Origin: Oncomelania hupensis
Taxonomy: Eukaryota > Mollusca > Gastropoda > Littorinimorpha > Pomatiopsidae
Length of the DNA: 64,000 bases
Direction: 5' to 3'
Assembly (NCBI GenBank): GCA_036898135.1
Contig: CM072513.1
Span: 12,675,102-12,739,101, forward strand
A model generated the notes under the pieces. That model ran no database searches. It was not told the origin of the DNA and saw only the letters and a program-made list of their open reading frames with translations. Each line of letters begins with the position of its first letter. Within the stretch, counting starts at the first letter, position 1. Both the position numbers and the translations under genes were made by a program. Below, one piece after another: positions 12,347 through 23,893 of the stretch.

Positions 12347-12390
<44 letters not shown>
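11990..12390 (-). repeat. Telomere-repeat-bearing dispersed element, copy 2
   Basis: Reverse-complement counterpart of 6186-6540. Two (GT)n tracts (11990-12100 and 12349-12387) flank a TTAGGG array of about eight units at 12194-12242. Matching unique blocks are 'ttttgacgtcagaa' left of the array and 'gtttcgggaaagtcat' to the right. The array is closer to perfect TTAGGG here than in copy 1. Poly-His/Thr and poly-Val/Cys frames across it are artefacts. Confidence 0.7.
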
Positions 12391-12392
<2 letters not shown>

Positions 12393-13142
12393 TAGAGAAT
12401 GTTTGTGTGTTTGCGTGCGCGTATCTGTAAGAGTGTGCGTGCGAGTACGGGGTTTAATGATAAAGCCGAGTGTAGGTAATAGGTTGGAGAAGAAACGGGT
12501 AGGGGTAGGGGAAAGATTGAGGGTAGTTGGGGAGTCATCGAGGTACCCGGAATAGAAAGGAATGAGATCTTTCAAACTATATTGACATAGAGCTTTATCT
12601 TTGGCGCGCCGCTCTCACAGCACTGAGCCCCTTTAACTACAGACACAATCATATTCTTCAAACTTCTTTAATGAAAAGCAAAAAGAGTGAACAGAAAAGC
12701 ACTGTGTAAAAACACAGCTTGAAAAAGCATAGGAAACGGGACTGCAGGTTAATGTACTCAAAACATGGAGCTGAAGTCAATAACCTTTACTAGCTGGGTA
12801 TTGTTCAGACTTCATTTCAAACCAAAAGGGGGTTAACAAGTTGTAAAAGCACATAAAATGGCGTAGGGAAGAGCTGCAGTTATAATTCCATCAACACACA
12901 ACTAAAATCTATCCCTTATATTTGTGTGGGCACTTTCTGGTAGGGGGATAAGTAAGGTCCTTAGTTTTACAGGGATGTGGAATGTGTGCCTACGTCCAGT
13001 CCAGTCGAGATAGCTGGCTTCCGGCGCCGAAGCAGTGGCGCCCTGTATGAAGATTAACTCTGGCATAGTAATGTCACCACAGTCTTTCCGCTCCCCTTCT
13101 TTATAATGTCCCTTGATCCCTATCTCCTCCCCCTTCTCTTTC
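12391..13142. other. Unassigned sequence
   Basis: No element or gene recognised. A 96-codon frame (12902-13192, -) runs into the adjacent 52-bp repeat and has no recognisable domain. Confidence 0.35.
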
Positions 13143-13405
13143 CTATTTAGGCCCAAGATTACATTACGGGTAATGATCATAAAACAAACCAAGTCTATTT
13201 AGGCCCAAGATTACACTACGGGTAATGATCATAAAACAAACCAAGTCTATTTAGGCCCAAGATTACACTACGGGTAATGATCATAAAACAAACCAAGTCT
13301 ATTTAGGCCCAAGATTACACTACGGGTAATGATCATAAAACAAACCAAGTCTATTTAGGCCCAAGATTACACTACGGGTAATGATCATAAAACAAACCAA
13401 GTCCA
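13143..13405. repeat. 52-bp minisatellite, five copies
   Basis: Five head-to-tail, almost identical units containing 'ctatttaggcccaagattac' and 'gggtaatgatcataaaac'. The first differs at one base ('attacattac' against 'attacactac'). The high identity indicates a recent origin. Confidence 0.97.
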
Positions 13406-13932
13406 GTTTTGCATTTTTGCAGCTATTATCTACTTTAAAATATTCGTGAATCAGAACGAGAAAGTTTTGGTCGGTCCGTTACACGCCGTTTCTTCAGACC
13501 CACTGAGCAAATTTTGTTTCATAGGAATATAAGCTTACTTAAATAAAGATGTGAATTAGATAGGTTATGTCTTATCCCTCTTGTCCTGGGTGGCATTTAG
13601 CTGCGGTGGCCGCACTGTTAATGAATAGCAACCAGACTTTCATTCGCACAGTTAACACCTTTTCCAAATGCCAAGTAACGGGGTCTAACCTCTGTTCGTG
13701 TGGGCAATTTGACAACAGACGTGGGTCCGATAGCAGAAATACCTTTTGAAATGTAACACAGGCCCAGCCCTGATAGAATGAAGGTCAGACGTTGCATTGT
13801 GTTGCTGTATGAACTTTGTATACTGTGTCAGACAATAGCAGCAAGGCCACCAGTCTTTTCTCTGCACAAATGAAGGACTTGGCAAGCTCTTTTGTGGAAT
13901 CAGCTGGGAGCCTGTTTCACAGATCAAGAATA
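13406..13932. other. Unassigned sequence
   Basis: Nothing recognisable on either strand. Short open frames only. Confidence 0.35.
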
Positions 13933-13936
13933 AGAG

Positions 13937-13988
<52 letters not shown>
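13933..13988. repeat. (GA)n microsatellite
   Basis: Near-perfect GA dinucleotides. Confidence 0.97.
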
Positions 13989-13992
<4 letters not shown>

Positions 13993-14096
13993 ATAAACGA
14001 ATAGAAAGAAAGATCTTGATCAAATGCATTTTAAAAAGAACACAACATCGTTCAAATGTTTTTGGAAGGAAACTCCGCATACAAAACAATTAAAAA

Positions 14097-14330
<234 letters not shown>

Positions 14331-14529
14331 CAGAAAACAAAGCCCAACTCCATCCTCCTGGAAACGCCCTCAGACCTGCCTCGCTCAGAACACTTAATAA
14401 CATAAAACAGTGAATGTAAACTAACAAACTTTCAATCAATCACAACAGACATTCTCAACCTCTGCGAGAGAAGAAAACGCTCGTACCAAAATATCGATTA
14501 ATGTTTTATAGATGAATCACTAAGGACAG

Positions 14530-14870
14530 GATGCCGAAGACTTACCCACCGGGGCTAGCTCTATCCCCGGAGCTACCGGGAAGCGCGACAGTTCCCATAA
14601 CTATATCAAAGTGTCATCGGCGGATCGCGGAATGGCCGCGCCTGGCTACCCCGCTAGGCCGTCTCAGCGAGGGGCCCTGAATGGGCAACAATGGACCGAC
14701 ATGGGTTCTAATCCCCGTGAAGACCGCTCCAACTCGTTTAGGGATTAAAGGCTCAACACTGACAATGCGAGGGCAAACTAGTGGCTCATTGCAGGGCTTA
14801 CGGGCTGTTGCAGGCTCAACAAGGTCAACCCATCCACGCGTTTGCCTTTTCATATTTAATGCTGCCTCAC
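14530..14870 (+). other. GC-rich block with a tRNA-like B-box
   Basis: A GC-rich island in AT-rich surroundings. At 14540-14580 it has a short inverted repeat ('accggggctagctc' / 'gagctaccgg'). At about 14700 'catgggttctaatccccgtg' forms a six-pair T-arm-like stem around a B-box-like loop. Upstream sequence does not fold into a convincing D- or anticodon arm. This could be an old tRNA-derived SINE head, but support is weak. Confidence 0.3.
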
Positions 14871-15060
14871 TTAACTTTTTGTGGCCGATAAGCTAGCCAT
14901 GCACTGATGCTGTTAGGCTGATTACTGTGCGCCTGTAAGCGAGGGAGAAAATGGACGGAGATTTCTACTCATTACAGGCTGTGGCGCCTGTGAAGATGGA
15001 GAAATGACGAAATAACATTCCATATTCCGTATGTGTGGCCTTTGTGTGTAGGTGCGTGCG

Positions 15061-15061
<1 letters not shown>

Positions 15062-15108
<47 letters not shown>
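15062..15108. repeat. (GT)n microsatellite
   Basis: About 23 perfect GT units. Poly-His/Thr frames on the other strand are artefacts. Confidence 0.97.
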
Positions 15109-15109
<1 letters not shown>

Positions 15110-15214
15110 ACTGATGTGCATAAATTGATACTTTGACTGTTTGAGGTGGAGACAATGAAAGCAGAATTGGCTAGGCATCCTGATAAAAGCAATATGAAGT
15201 ACCCAAATCACTGT

Positions 15215-15476
15215 TCAAACATTCCGGCAAGTCCATCACAATGTATCGTATTATAACATTCCAGCAAGTCCATCACACTGTATCGTATTCTAATATTCCG
15301 TCAAGTCCTTCATAATGAATCGTATTCTGACATTCCGATGATTCCGTCAAGTCTATCACAATGTATCGTATTCTGACATTCCGTCAAGTCCATTACAAAG
15401 TATCATATACTAACATTCCGTCAAGTCCATCAAAATGTATCGTATTCTGAAATTCCGTCAAGTGCATCACACTGTA
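15215..15476. repeat. ~39-bp minisatellite
   Basis: Six to seven units around 'attccgtcaagtccatcaca' and 'atgtatcgtattct', with length and sequence variation. It abuts the 30-bp array that follows. Confidence 0.9.
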
Positions 15477-15815
15477 TAGGCCGTCATGCCACAACAGTCC
15501 CTATACCAAGCAGTCATCCCACAACAGTCCCTATAACAAGCCGTCATGCCACAACAGTCCCTATACCAAGCAATCATGCCACAACAGTCCCTATACCAAG
15601 CAGTCATGCCACAACAGTCCCTATACCAAGCCGTCATGCCACAACAGTCCCTATACCAAGCAGTCATGCCACAACAGTCCCTATACCAAGCAGTCATGCC
15701 ACAACAGTCCCTATACCAAGCAGTCATGCCACAACAGTCCCTATACCAAGCAGTCATCCCACAACAGTCCCTATACCAAGCAGTCATGCCACAACAGTCC
15801 CTATACCAAGCAGAC
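15477..15815. repeat. 30-bp minisatellite
   Basis: About 11 units containing 'cagtcatgccacaacagtcc' and 'ctataccaag'. The unit is ten codons long, so both strands stay open (apparent 94- and 106-residue repeat peptides). Neither has coding support. A partial unit resumes at 16515 on the far side of the inserted sequence. Confidence 0.95.
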
Positions 15816-15938
15816 CCCTTGGGGTCATGAGCAATCTTGCCAATGTAGATTGTTCTAACCTATAAAGGGAAAAGTGAAAGCCCCAGTTGAAAACCGGTCT
15901 TTCCTTTATAGGCATGACCGTTTCACTGCGGCAACAGT

Positions 15939-16516
15939 ACCCCCGTTGGAGTGCCGGGGGTTTCAGTATAAATAGTATCCCCACTTTCTGGAAATTTAGT
16001 GCTTTAAATTCCCACTGTCGCTGTCTTCCTCATTTGCTCTTTCCCATTCCTGCTCTGTCCTATCACTCTGCTATACTATCTTCTTCTTCGCTAGATCAAT
16101 GACGTACCTTTTTTCTTGAAAACTCTTCCTGGACAAGACTCATTGTTTGTGTATGAGGTCTGTTGGATCAGCTTGGGAGTGTTGGACGCTTTCTGCCGGG
16201 TGGTCACTAGGGCTTCCTATGATGTTATTATTTAGCAATATAGGCATTTTATTATGTATGTGTTTTGTTGATAATTTATAATGATGTTTGTATTCTATTT
16301 TGTTTTTGTAACCGGGGGTTCGAGTAGTTGGGGTAAAGCCTCAGCCGTCCCCTACGTGGGATGTCTTTATTGTAAAGTGACTGGCCGGTGGAGGGCATTC
16401 AATTTTCCCACTAGGGTTGTTTCGGCAGATCTTTTATGCGGATCGGGGGTTGTCCGGTCCTGATTTGGCTCGGAAGAGTCCGCTGGACCTAAAGCAACAA
16501 TCAATCAATCAATCAA
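15939..16516 (+). mobile_element. 575-bp retroposon, copy 2
   Basis: Full-length match to copy 1, starting 'acccccgttggagtgccggg' and ending with an (ATCA)n tail in place of (TGTAA)n. It lies inside the interrupted 30-bp array: 'ataccaagcag' occurs at the array edge (15803-15814) and again just after the tail (about 16515). If that is the target duplication, 124 extra bases (15815-15938) belong to the insertion. They are absent from the other four copies, so this boundary is ambiguous. Confidence 0.8.
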
Positions 16517-16699
16517 TACCAAGCAGTCATGATTTCACTGCATGCACCACACAAAAAGGTCAAACCTTTGACACATCAGTGGTCCATGGGCCAAGCCTTA
16601 CTCACTGAGCTGGATCTTAGTTATCACCGCCTTCAGTAGATTTTTTTGATGAGATAAGAGCGCTGTATAAAAATAATTCCAACGATGATGGTGATGGTG

Positions 16700-16860
<161 letters not shown>

Positions 16861-17317
16861 AAGAAACTGTAAAGAGGAAGAAGGGGGGTGAATAGCTGTT
16901 GCACTGTAGGCCCAGCTATTTCCTTAACTAGTCTACCTTCATCTAAGGAGATGCTAGCGGATCTTTATCTGTCACAGCCGGAAACAACCTGTGAACTATG
17001 ACTGAGTATGAGAGGCTTCAAACAGCCCTCGGCCTAGGCTCCAGGGGAAAACTCATTACATTCTCATTAAGATACGATAGCAGTGACCCTGACACTGCTG
17101 TATGCACCAATGTTCTGTACAAAATTCACTAGCCAATATAACTAACGCTTGTCCAGCCCAGTAGTACAATGGTCATTTAAATGCTTTGCCCCTTGGGTTT
17201 TGTAATAATTTATTGTATTGGTAGGCTTACGATGGTAGAAATATAAATAACATTGCAATTCAATTATTGTACAATTGTACAATTTTACATGACGTTAAAT
17301 ATCGTTGGACGGAAGCA
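16861..17317. other. Unassigned sequence
   Basis: No feature recognised between the microsatellite and the hAT-like element. Confidence 0.35.
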
Positions 17318-17412
17318 TTTGCGGTTAGGGCTGGGCGGTTTTACCGATACGTAACTGTATTCGGGTTCGGAAACGCGACGGTACGGTATACCGGTGCGGG
17401 TGTCCAAGGACT

Positions 17413-17992
17413 TACATTACATTACATAATTGTTGCTTTAGGTCCAGCGGACTCTTCCGAGCCAAATCAGGACCGGACAACCCCCAATCCGCATAAAAGA
17501 TCTGCTGAAACAACCTTAGTGGGAAAACTGAATGCCCTCCACCAGCCAGTCACTTTACAATAAAGACATCCCACGCAGGGGACGGCTGAGGCTTTACCCC
17601 AACTAATCGAACCCCCGTTTACAAAAACAAAATAGAATACAAACATCATTATAAATTATCAACAAAACACATACATATAAAATGCCTACATTGCTAAATA
17701 ATAACATCATAGGAAGCCCTAGTGACCACCTGGCAGAAAGCGTCCAACATTCCCAAGCTGATCCAACAGACCTCATACACGAACAAGGAGTCTTGTCCCG
17801 GAAGAGTTTTCAAGAAAAAAGGTAGATGACTGGTATAGCGAAGAAGAAGACGATAGTATAGCAGATTGATAGAACAGAGCAGGAATGAGAAAGAGCAAAT
17901 GAGAAAGACAGCGACAGTGGGAATTTAAAGCACTAAATTTCCAGAAAGTGGGGATACATTTATACTGAAACCCCCGGCACCGCAACGGGGGT
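17413..17992 (-). mobile_element. 575-bp retroposon, copy 3
   Basis: Full-length minus-strand copy with a (TTACA)n tail on the plus strand. A perfect 12-bp target duplication 'tgtccaaggact' flanks it (17401-17412 and 17993-18004). Its 5' end reads 'acccccgttgcggtgccggg' and the TATA-like motif has lost one base. It inserted into the hAT-like element and is therefore younger than that element. Confidence 0.88.
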
Positions 17993-18074
17993 TGTCCAAG
18001 GACTGGGAAATCTCGATAACACGTAACGCGACAGCGGGCGACATCTTGTCCGCCCAGAGAGCGAGCCTAAAGCC

Positions 18075-18142
18075 CAAACACGTGGATAGGCTGCTGTTCT
18101 AGAAGAAGAACTTATAAGAACAGCAGCTTATCCACGTGTTTG
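18075..18142. repeat. 26-bp-arm hairpin inside the hAT-like element
   Basis: 'caaacacgtggataggctgc' (18075) is answered by 'gcagcttatccacgtgtttg' (to 18142). The arms are 26 bases with one mismatch around a 16-base loop. It may be a structural part of the transposon or an older foldback insertion. Confidence 0.85.
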
Positions 18143-18515
18143 AGCATAGTACCAGTCGCCAATCCTTCTGAACTCTTAAAGTTTTTAAAGACTTCTCCCG
18201 TTGAATGTTTTTGTTTTATTTTGATTTTGTGGTTTAAAGTTTCCTGATGTTCTAAACAGTGATTTATCATAATTTGTTTTGAAGGCGTTCAAGCAAAAAT
18301 AAAGCTTCAGTTTCTATGGAAATGTGGTTCTTTGAAACTGTTTTGAAGTGTATGACAATCTTTCTTTTGCGTCGGTCACTATTGTCAGTGCCATATCCCA
18401 TTTGATTGTAACACTTAAAATCGCGGTATACCGGTACGAAATACCGATACGACCTAAAAATACCGCGGTAATACCGGTACGACTTTGACCCACGGTACCC
18501 AGCTCTATTAGCGGT

Positions 18516-19377
18516 GATGTTTTGTGAGGTTTAGTTTCAATGCAATAGTTCTATGGAAATTAAGGATTTGGTCTAGCTACCGTTTTACAAAGAAGAAAAA
18601 TGTGTTTGACTGAAAGCGTTCATGAATTGTGGAGATTATATCTTCCAAAAAGACGATACAAGTTTCTTTAGCAGACAGTACGTGTTCATGCGGAATTAGC
18701 AGATTGAACACCTTGTTTGAACTTTCCAGATTTTTGTTTCTCTTCGTCAAATATGACAAGCAACGTCGGTGAACACAAAAATATATTAAGACACAGCTTT
18801 TAAGTGTTTAAAGTAACATTAAGAATTATATTTGGGAATATGTAATCACTGTTGCAGTGTTGGTGAGATATTGTCAGAGTTATATAACACATGACGAAAA
18901 CTGGAGTAGGTGACATATTGTCAATCAGTGCCTTGAGCGACACGCATCATGTTTGTTCTTTTGCGATGTCAAAATAATGTCAAATTTCGTTGGTACACAA
19001 TTCAACTTGGAATATATCAAACTCCTGATCAGTAACACCATGCATGCTCTTTTGCAAAGAAGTCACACAACAATATTGTGGAACTGCAGACGTGCAAATG
19101 AAAAAAATGCTACCTCCAGAGACATCAAACCCAGACCTAGTGTAGTTCGGCAGGCAGCTGGTATCAAAAGTAAAGCGATAACAGAGAAAAGGTCGGATAC
19201 AGTGCTGGTACCACAGACCAAGTCAGTCTTACGTCAGATTTCCAATACCTTTCCACTAGATAGTATAATCATAAAATAATTAATAATCCGCATCATTGAG
19301 GTGAATGGTATCACATAAGTGTGTAAGCAGTTCAAAAAGACATTCTGTTCCTCGATCAAGTGATCTTGCGAGTCTAG
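18516..19377. other. Unassigned sequence
   Basis: A 108-codon frame lies at 18953-19279 (+). It shows no signal peptide, domain or family motif that I recognise, and there are no splice or promoter cues. I do not call it a gene. Confidence 0.35.
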
Positions 19378-19385
19378 CAAAGAAC

Positions 19386-19640
19386 AGGGGCGGATCAGTT
19401 AGTTTTTGGGGGGGGGGTTTCCAAAAATTCGTATAAAAAAAAATAAAATAAATAATATAAATAATATATATATATATAGTATTTATTTTATGTTTATTTT
19501 TATTTTTATAATTGTATTCTCTCTCTCTCTCTCTTTCTCTCCTTCTTCTTCTTCTTTCTTTCCCTTTTTTTTTTTTTTTGGGCTGGGGGGGGGGGGGGTT
19601 TCCGGAAACCCCGGAAACCCCCCCCCCCTCGTCCGCCCCT
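19386..19640. mobile_element. Small GC-ended MITE candidate
   Basis: Terminal inverted repeats 'aggggcgga' / 'tccgcccct' bound about 255 bp of low-complexity DNA (poly-G, AT-rich core, CT tract, poly-C). Flanks share 'aagaac' on both sides. The termini resemble widespread hAT-type MITEs, but the interior is too simple to confirm a family. Confidence 0.5.
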
Positions 19641-19802
19641 GAAGAACACCTTCATACAGTGATCAAGCGTCAAACGATATCACAAGCACACAATCTTCTA
19701 CCCTTTATAACCCATATTGATCACGCACCACTGATTTTTAGTTTTGTGCGCCTGCACGGGTCTTCTAGGACTCAAGATTCAAACTCGTATATTCCCCATA
19801 AA

Positions 19803-19972
19803 TGACCAGGAAATGTAGTGTGTGGCCTGACAAGTTCCCATCAACAACAAGTAAATGTAGTGTGTGGCCTGACAAGTTCCCATCAACAACAAGTAAATGT
19901 AGTGTGTGGCCTGACAAGTTCCCATCAACAACAAGGAAATGGAGTGTGTGGCCTGACAAGTTCCCATCAACC
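19803..19972. repeat. 42-bp minisatellite
   Basis: Four and a half units containing 'gtgtggcctgacaagttccc' and 'atcaacaacaagtaaatgta'. The unit length is a multiple of three, so repeat-peptide frames on the minus strand are artefacts. Confidence 0.95.
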
Positions 19973-20129
19973 AACACATAGACAATAATGCTGGCTAAAA
20001 TACAATACAACATGTGCCTTATTATATCACACATCACTAGTGGTTTTTGTACCCTGGCAAGCCAGGGTACACAGGTTGCTGTTTAAAATGTAGACAGAGA
20101 GACAACTGTTGTCTGCGAGTTTCAATTGG

Positions 20130-20470
20130 ACGATGATACCTCCCCATATCCCCCTTGATACCTCACCATACCCCCCCCCCCTGATATCTCCCCGTCCCCC
20201 CCCCATGATGCCTCACCATACCCCCTTGATACCTCCCCGAACCCACTTGATACCTCCCCATACCCCCTTGATACCTTCCGTACCCCCCTTGTAACCTACC
20301 TGTACCCTCCTTGATACTTCCCCATTGATCGTTTCACAGATATGGATGAAAGGAATCGACCATCACCATACCCCCTTATATATACCCGTATCCCCGTTAT
20401 GCCTACCCATGCTCCTTTAAACCTACCCGTAGCCCCATTTTACCTACACGTACCACCCCATACCGATCCT
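20130..20470. repeat. C-rich degenerate tandem repeat
   Basis: Irregular 20-25 bp units such as 'ttgatacctccccatacccc', strongly pyrimidine-rich on this strand. The units decay rightward into 'acctacccgta' variants. Confidence 0.8.
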
Positions 20471-20472
<2 letters not shown>

Positions 20473-20544
<72 letters not shown>

Positions 20545-20674
20545 TTGAATAAAGAATAATACAAATAGAAATCATAAAAAACACCAAGGTTTTAAAATAA
20601 AATTTGATATAAGATATTATAATTATAATAATAATAATAATTATTATTATTATTAGTTTATAAATAATAATGAT

Positions 20675-20752
<78 letters not shown>
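20473..20752. repeat. Two (TAA)n microsatellites
   Basis: TAA tracts at 20473-20545 and 20680-20748, separated by AT-rich sequence. Poly-Leu frames are artefacts. Confidence 0.95.
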
Positions 20753-20817
20753 GTTAAAAGTAAAAAGCCTAAATTAAAAAGAAAAATATCCATATTGTAG
20801 TGTAAAAAAACCACCAT

Positions 20818-20900
20818 AAAAAAATATGGCCCGCGGGAGATTTGAACTTGGGTCGCCTGCACGGTAGGGGAATGTCTTACTAAGAGAGCTACCAAGCCTT
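20818..20900 (-). mobile_element. tRNA-derived SINE head
   Basis: Read on the minus strand, 'ggcttggtagctctcttagt' is A-box-like and 'aagttcaaatctcccgcggg' is B-box/T-arm-like, at tRNA-like spacing (about 75 bases). The acceptor ends do not pair well, so this is a SINE head or tRNA pseudogene, not a working tRNA. The downstream part runs into the (TAA)n tract. Confidence 0.5.
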
Positions 20901-20930
20901 CGTATAAAGACCATAAATTTTTTGGTCTAT

Positions 20931-21787
20931 ATGGGAAAACATGCTGAAACCTCGATTGGATTTTTAATTAATCAAATTTAATTAGTTAAACACAAAATTT
21001 TGTGAGATTGGTGACATGAGTGCAAAAGTGTTTTGAATGGAAATAAAACAAAATTTGCGGTATTACAGAACGGCACGTTCTTGACACGGGTTGAATCGAA
21101 ACCGCGCGCGGAATGAGGCTCTTGCAGTTTGTGGACATTTTGTTTATTTATTTATCTCAGAAACGGTTAAACGTTCGGTAAGGAAATGTCGGCTATAACG
21201 ATTTCGCGGGTTTTGAGCGCACTGCAGGCCGATCCGCAGCGCCCAGCACCTGCCCAGATCAGCGTCCATACCGGACAAACTTTACAGTAGAGGCGAAGAA
21301 GGACTTCCGGCTAAGCAATTTATATATATAGATACACACTACATGTAGCACTGCAGTGCAGTCAAAAACAACGTTAACTTTGGCTTCCACAGACAATCCA
21401 CACTACATGCACACGCTTCTAAACAATCAGTCAGTAGCTCTGACTGATAACATTTACAAATGTCCAATATAACAAAATGTACATATATAGGTAAAGAAAC
21501 AGTGTCTACAATACAATGGTTATAAAAGAAGGGAGAGAAGCGCTATCAAAACGCGTACTATGATAGGTTTTATCCACTAGGTTTACAATGAGCCAATGTA
21601 ACAAAATTAATTATAACTCAGTAAAACACAAATAGTTCAATTAAAGAGTGGGAAAACAATTAGTAAACAGTAAATTATTAAATAAACGCTGTAACATTTA
21701 ACAGATAACAATAGTTGATGCTAACATTGTTAATGATATACATACATATATGAGCAGATAAAGAAAGATTTTAACATGCAGATCATG
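20931..21787. other. Unassigned sequence
   Basis: No gene or known element recognised. A GC-rich patch at 21220-21310 has no coding pattern. Confidence 0.35.
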
Positions 21788-21851
21788 CGATCATCTGTGG
21801 TGCCCCTACGACCTCCGAGTTATGGGATAGGATAGGGTAGGAGGATAGGAA
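21788..21851 (+). mobile_element. RTE-like LINE 3' end, severely 5'-truncated
   Basis: 'gatcatctgtggtgccccta' through 'cgagttatgggataggatag' matches the reverse complement of 22660-22697, the 3' terminus of the LINE copy just downstream. It ends in an irregular (GGATA) tail. Only about 60 bp survive, the usual outcome of aborted target-primed reverse transcription. Confidence 0.75.
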
Positions 21852-21954
21852 ATAAAGATTTCAAAAGTTTATTCAGGCTCTCAGCCCAAGGGGGCTTTTT
21901 ATTATCTATTTGTATATACAACAATTAATAAAATCCAACACCCATCACAATTTT

Positions 21955-22110
21955 TCACACAAACTGTCCCTATATGGCCTATGACACATCCACCCACAAA
22001 CTGTCCCTATATGGCCTATGACACACATCCACCCACAAACTGTCCCTATATGGCCTATGACACACATCCACCCACAAACTGTCCCTATATGGCCTATGAC
22101 ACATCCACCC
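21955..22110. repeat. 39-bp minisatellite
   Basis: Four units containing 'actgtccctatatggcctat' and 'gacacacatccacccacaa'. The unit is 13 codons, so frames stay open on both strands. Confidence 0.95.
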
Positions 22111-22139
22111 ACTACCACCTCCCTCACCTTTCCCCACAC

Positions 22140-22469
22140 ACGCAAGCGCACAAACACACACACCGCACATCACACACACACACCGCACGTCACACACACA
22201 CACACACCGCACATCACACACACATCGCACATCACACACACACCGCGCAACACACACACACACATCGCACATCACACACACATCGCACATCACACACACA
22301 CCGCACATCACACACACACATCACACATCACACACACACCGCACACCACACACACCGCACATCACACGCACACACACACGCACACACACCCACACACTCA
22401 GTCGTACAACCTGCAGGAGATAAGCCAGACGATCGTTAGAACCCACACACGCAACCTTATACGTTCAAT

Positions 22470-22501
<32 letters not shown>

Positions 22502-22545
22502 TGTGTGGGGGGGGTGCGTGTGCGTGTGTGTGTGTGTGTGTGACT
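22140..22545. repeat. (CA)n / 'cacatcgcacatca' array and (GT)n
   Basis: A CA-rich tract built from variable 'cacaccgcacatcacaca' units (22140-22400), a short unique spacer, then (GT)n at 22470-22545. The CA and GT halves are complementary. All long frames here are low complexity. Confidence 0.95.
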
Positions 22546-22636
22546 CATTAAAATTATGTAATTCCAGATTTATTAAAATAAATGTCTTTGCGTGAGAACG
22601 AATGTAGCGCTTTGAGCAGACTTCATATGTTTGGTA

Positions 22637-23893
22637 TTTCTATCCTATCCTATCCTATCCCATAACTCGGAGGTCGTAGGGGCACCACAGATGATCGTTT
22701 AACCAGCGTACTCCATCTTTCTCTGTCCTCAGCAACCCTGGTTGTTTCGCTGAGTGTCAAACCAGTCCATACTCGAATGTTGTCTTCCCACCTCTTTTTC
22801 GGTCTCCCTCTTCTTCTACCTCCTTGCACCGTGCTTGCAGGATGGTCTTTGCAAGACCTGATGATCTGGTGACGTGGCCATACCATCGGAGTTTCCGTTT
22901 TTTCACCACTGTGAGCAGGTCATCGTATTGTCCAATGGCTTGTGTTATGGTCTGTCGGACTTCATCGTTGGTGATGTGCTGGGTATAGGAAATGCCCAGA
23001 AGTCTTCTGTAGCACCATGCTTTGTATTCTTCGTTGTAGATCTGCTGTGATAGTCCATGTTTCGCAAGCATATAGGAAGATAGAGATAACAAGGGAGCGC
23101 AGCAGCCTTACCTTGGAATGTAGACTGATGGTCCTGTCTTTCCAAATTGGCTTCAACTTCGCCAAGGCAGCAGTTGTTTGTGCGATCCTGGAGAGGACTT
23201 CCTGTCGGGACCCATTGTCTGATACAATGGCTCCTAAATATTTGGAGCTGTGCACTGTGTTGAGGGGCATTGGACTTTGATGTCCATGTTGATGCCATTG
23301 GTGTTGTTGGTCATCATTTTGGTCTTCTCTGCACTCATTTCCATTCCATAGGCTCTGGAGATGGTGTCATGCCTCTGTATCAGCTGTTCAAGTTCTTGTT
23401 CCTCTCCAGCCAATCAATCCATCAATGTCATCCGCAAAACGAAGGTTGGAGATTGCTCTACCTCCTATGCTGACTGTGCCTTCGTGATCTGCAAGGGCAT
23501 CTGACATGATGCGCTCTAGGAAGATGTTGAAGAGTGTTGGAGAGAGTAGGCATCCCTGACGCACACCGATTGTTGTTCTGAACCAGTTTCTGATGGCGCT
23601 GTTGTGGAGGACTTCACTGGTAGCCTTGTCATACAGGCTTTTGATGACTTCAATAATTTTAGGGCTGATGTTGTACACTCTCATGGTTGCCCATAGAGCT
23701 GCATGCCAGACTCGGTCAAACGCCTTTTTGAAGTCTACGAACACATGATATAGATGTTGTTGGTGCTGTAGGTATTTCTCGCAGATTATTCTGAGGTTGA
23801 AATCTGTTCAGTGATACTTCGCACTGCCCTGAATCCTGCTTGCTCTTCAGCTATGATTTGTTCAGCTTGGGGTTTCAACCTGTTGAGTATTGC
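22637..23893 (-). pseudogene. RTE-like LINE, 5'-truncated and frameshifted reverse transcriptase
   Basis: Minus-strand frames together give the C-terminal part of a non-LTR retrotransposon polyprotein. In order these are 'FVDFKKAFDRVWH' (motif A with catalytic Asp), 'GVRQGCLLSPTLFNIF', 'RFADDIDG' (catalytic FADD box), a 'SSKYLGAIVSDNGSR' region, 'FLYACETWT', 'KLRWYGHVTRSSGLAKTI' and 'GRPKKRWEDN'. The endonuclease and RT N-terminus are missing: homology to the 62.6-kb copy stops near 23893. A one-base loss ahead of motif A, an indel after FADDIDG and another after 'AKTI' break the frame. The 3' end is a (TATCC)n tail at 22638-22660. The motif order and ending resemble the RTE group of animal LINEs. 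It is non-functional. Confidence 0.85.

Larger units (their letters stand above)
17326..18507. mobile_element. hAT-like non-autonomous transposon carrying a nested retroposon
   Basis: Ends are 'tagggctggg' (17326-17335) and 'cccagctcta' (18498-18507), complementary apart from one base. They are flanked by 8-bp direct repeats 'tttgcggt' (17318-17325) and 'ttagcggt' (18508-18515), 7 of 8 matching. Subterminal sequence on both sides is rich in 'accggtat'/'ataccgg' words. The 8-bp duplication and TAGRG-type termini are hAT hallmarks. No transposase reading frame is present. About 590 bp of its length is the inserted retroposon copy 3 with its duplicated target, so the original element was about 590 bp. 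Confidence 0.75.

Noticed and set aside
18953..19279. 108-codon frame as a host gene
   Set aside because: No recognisable domain or supporting signals.
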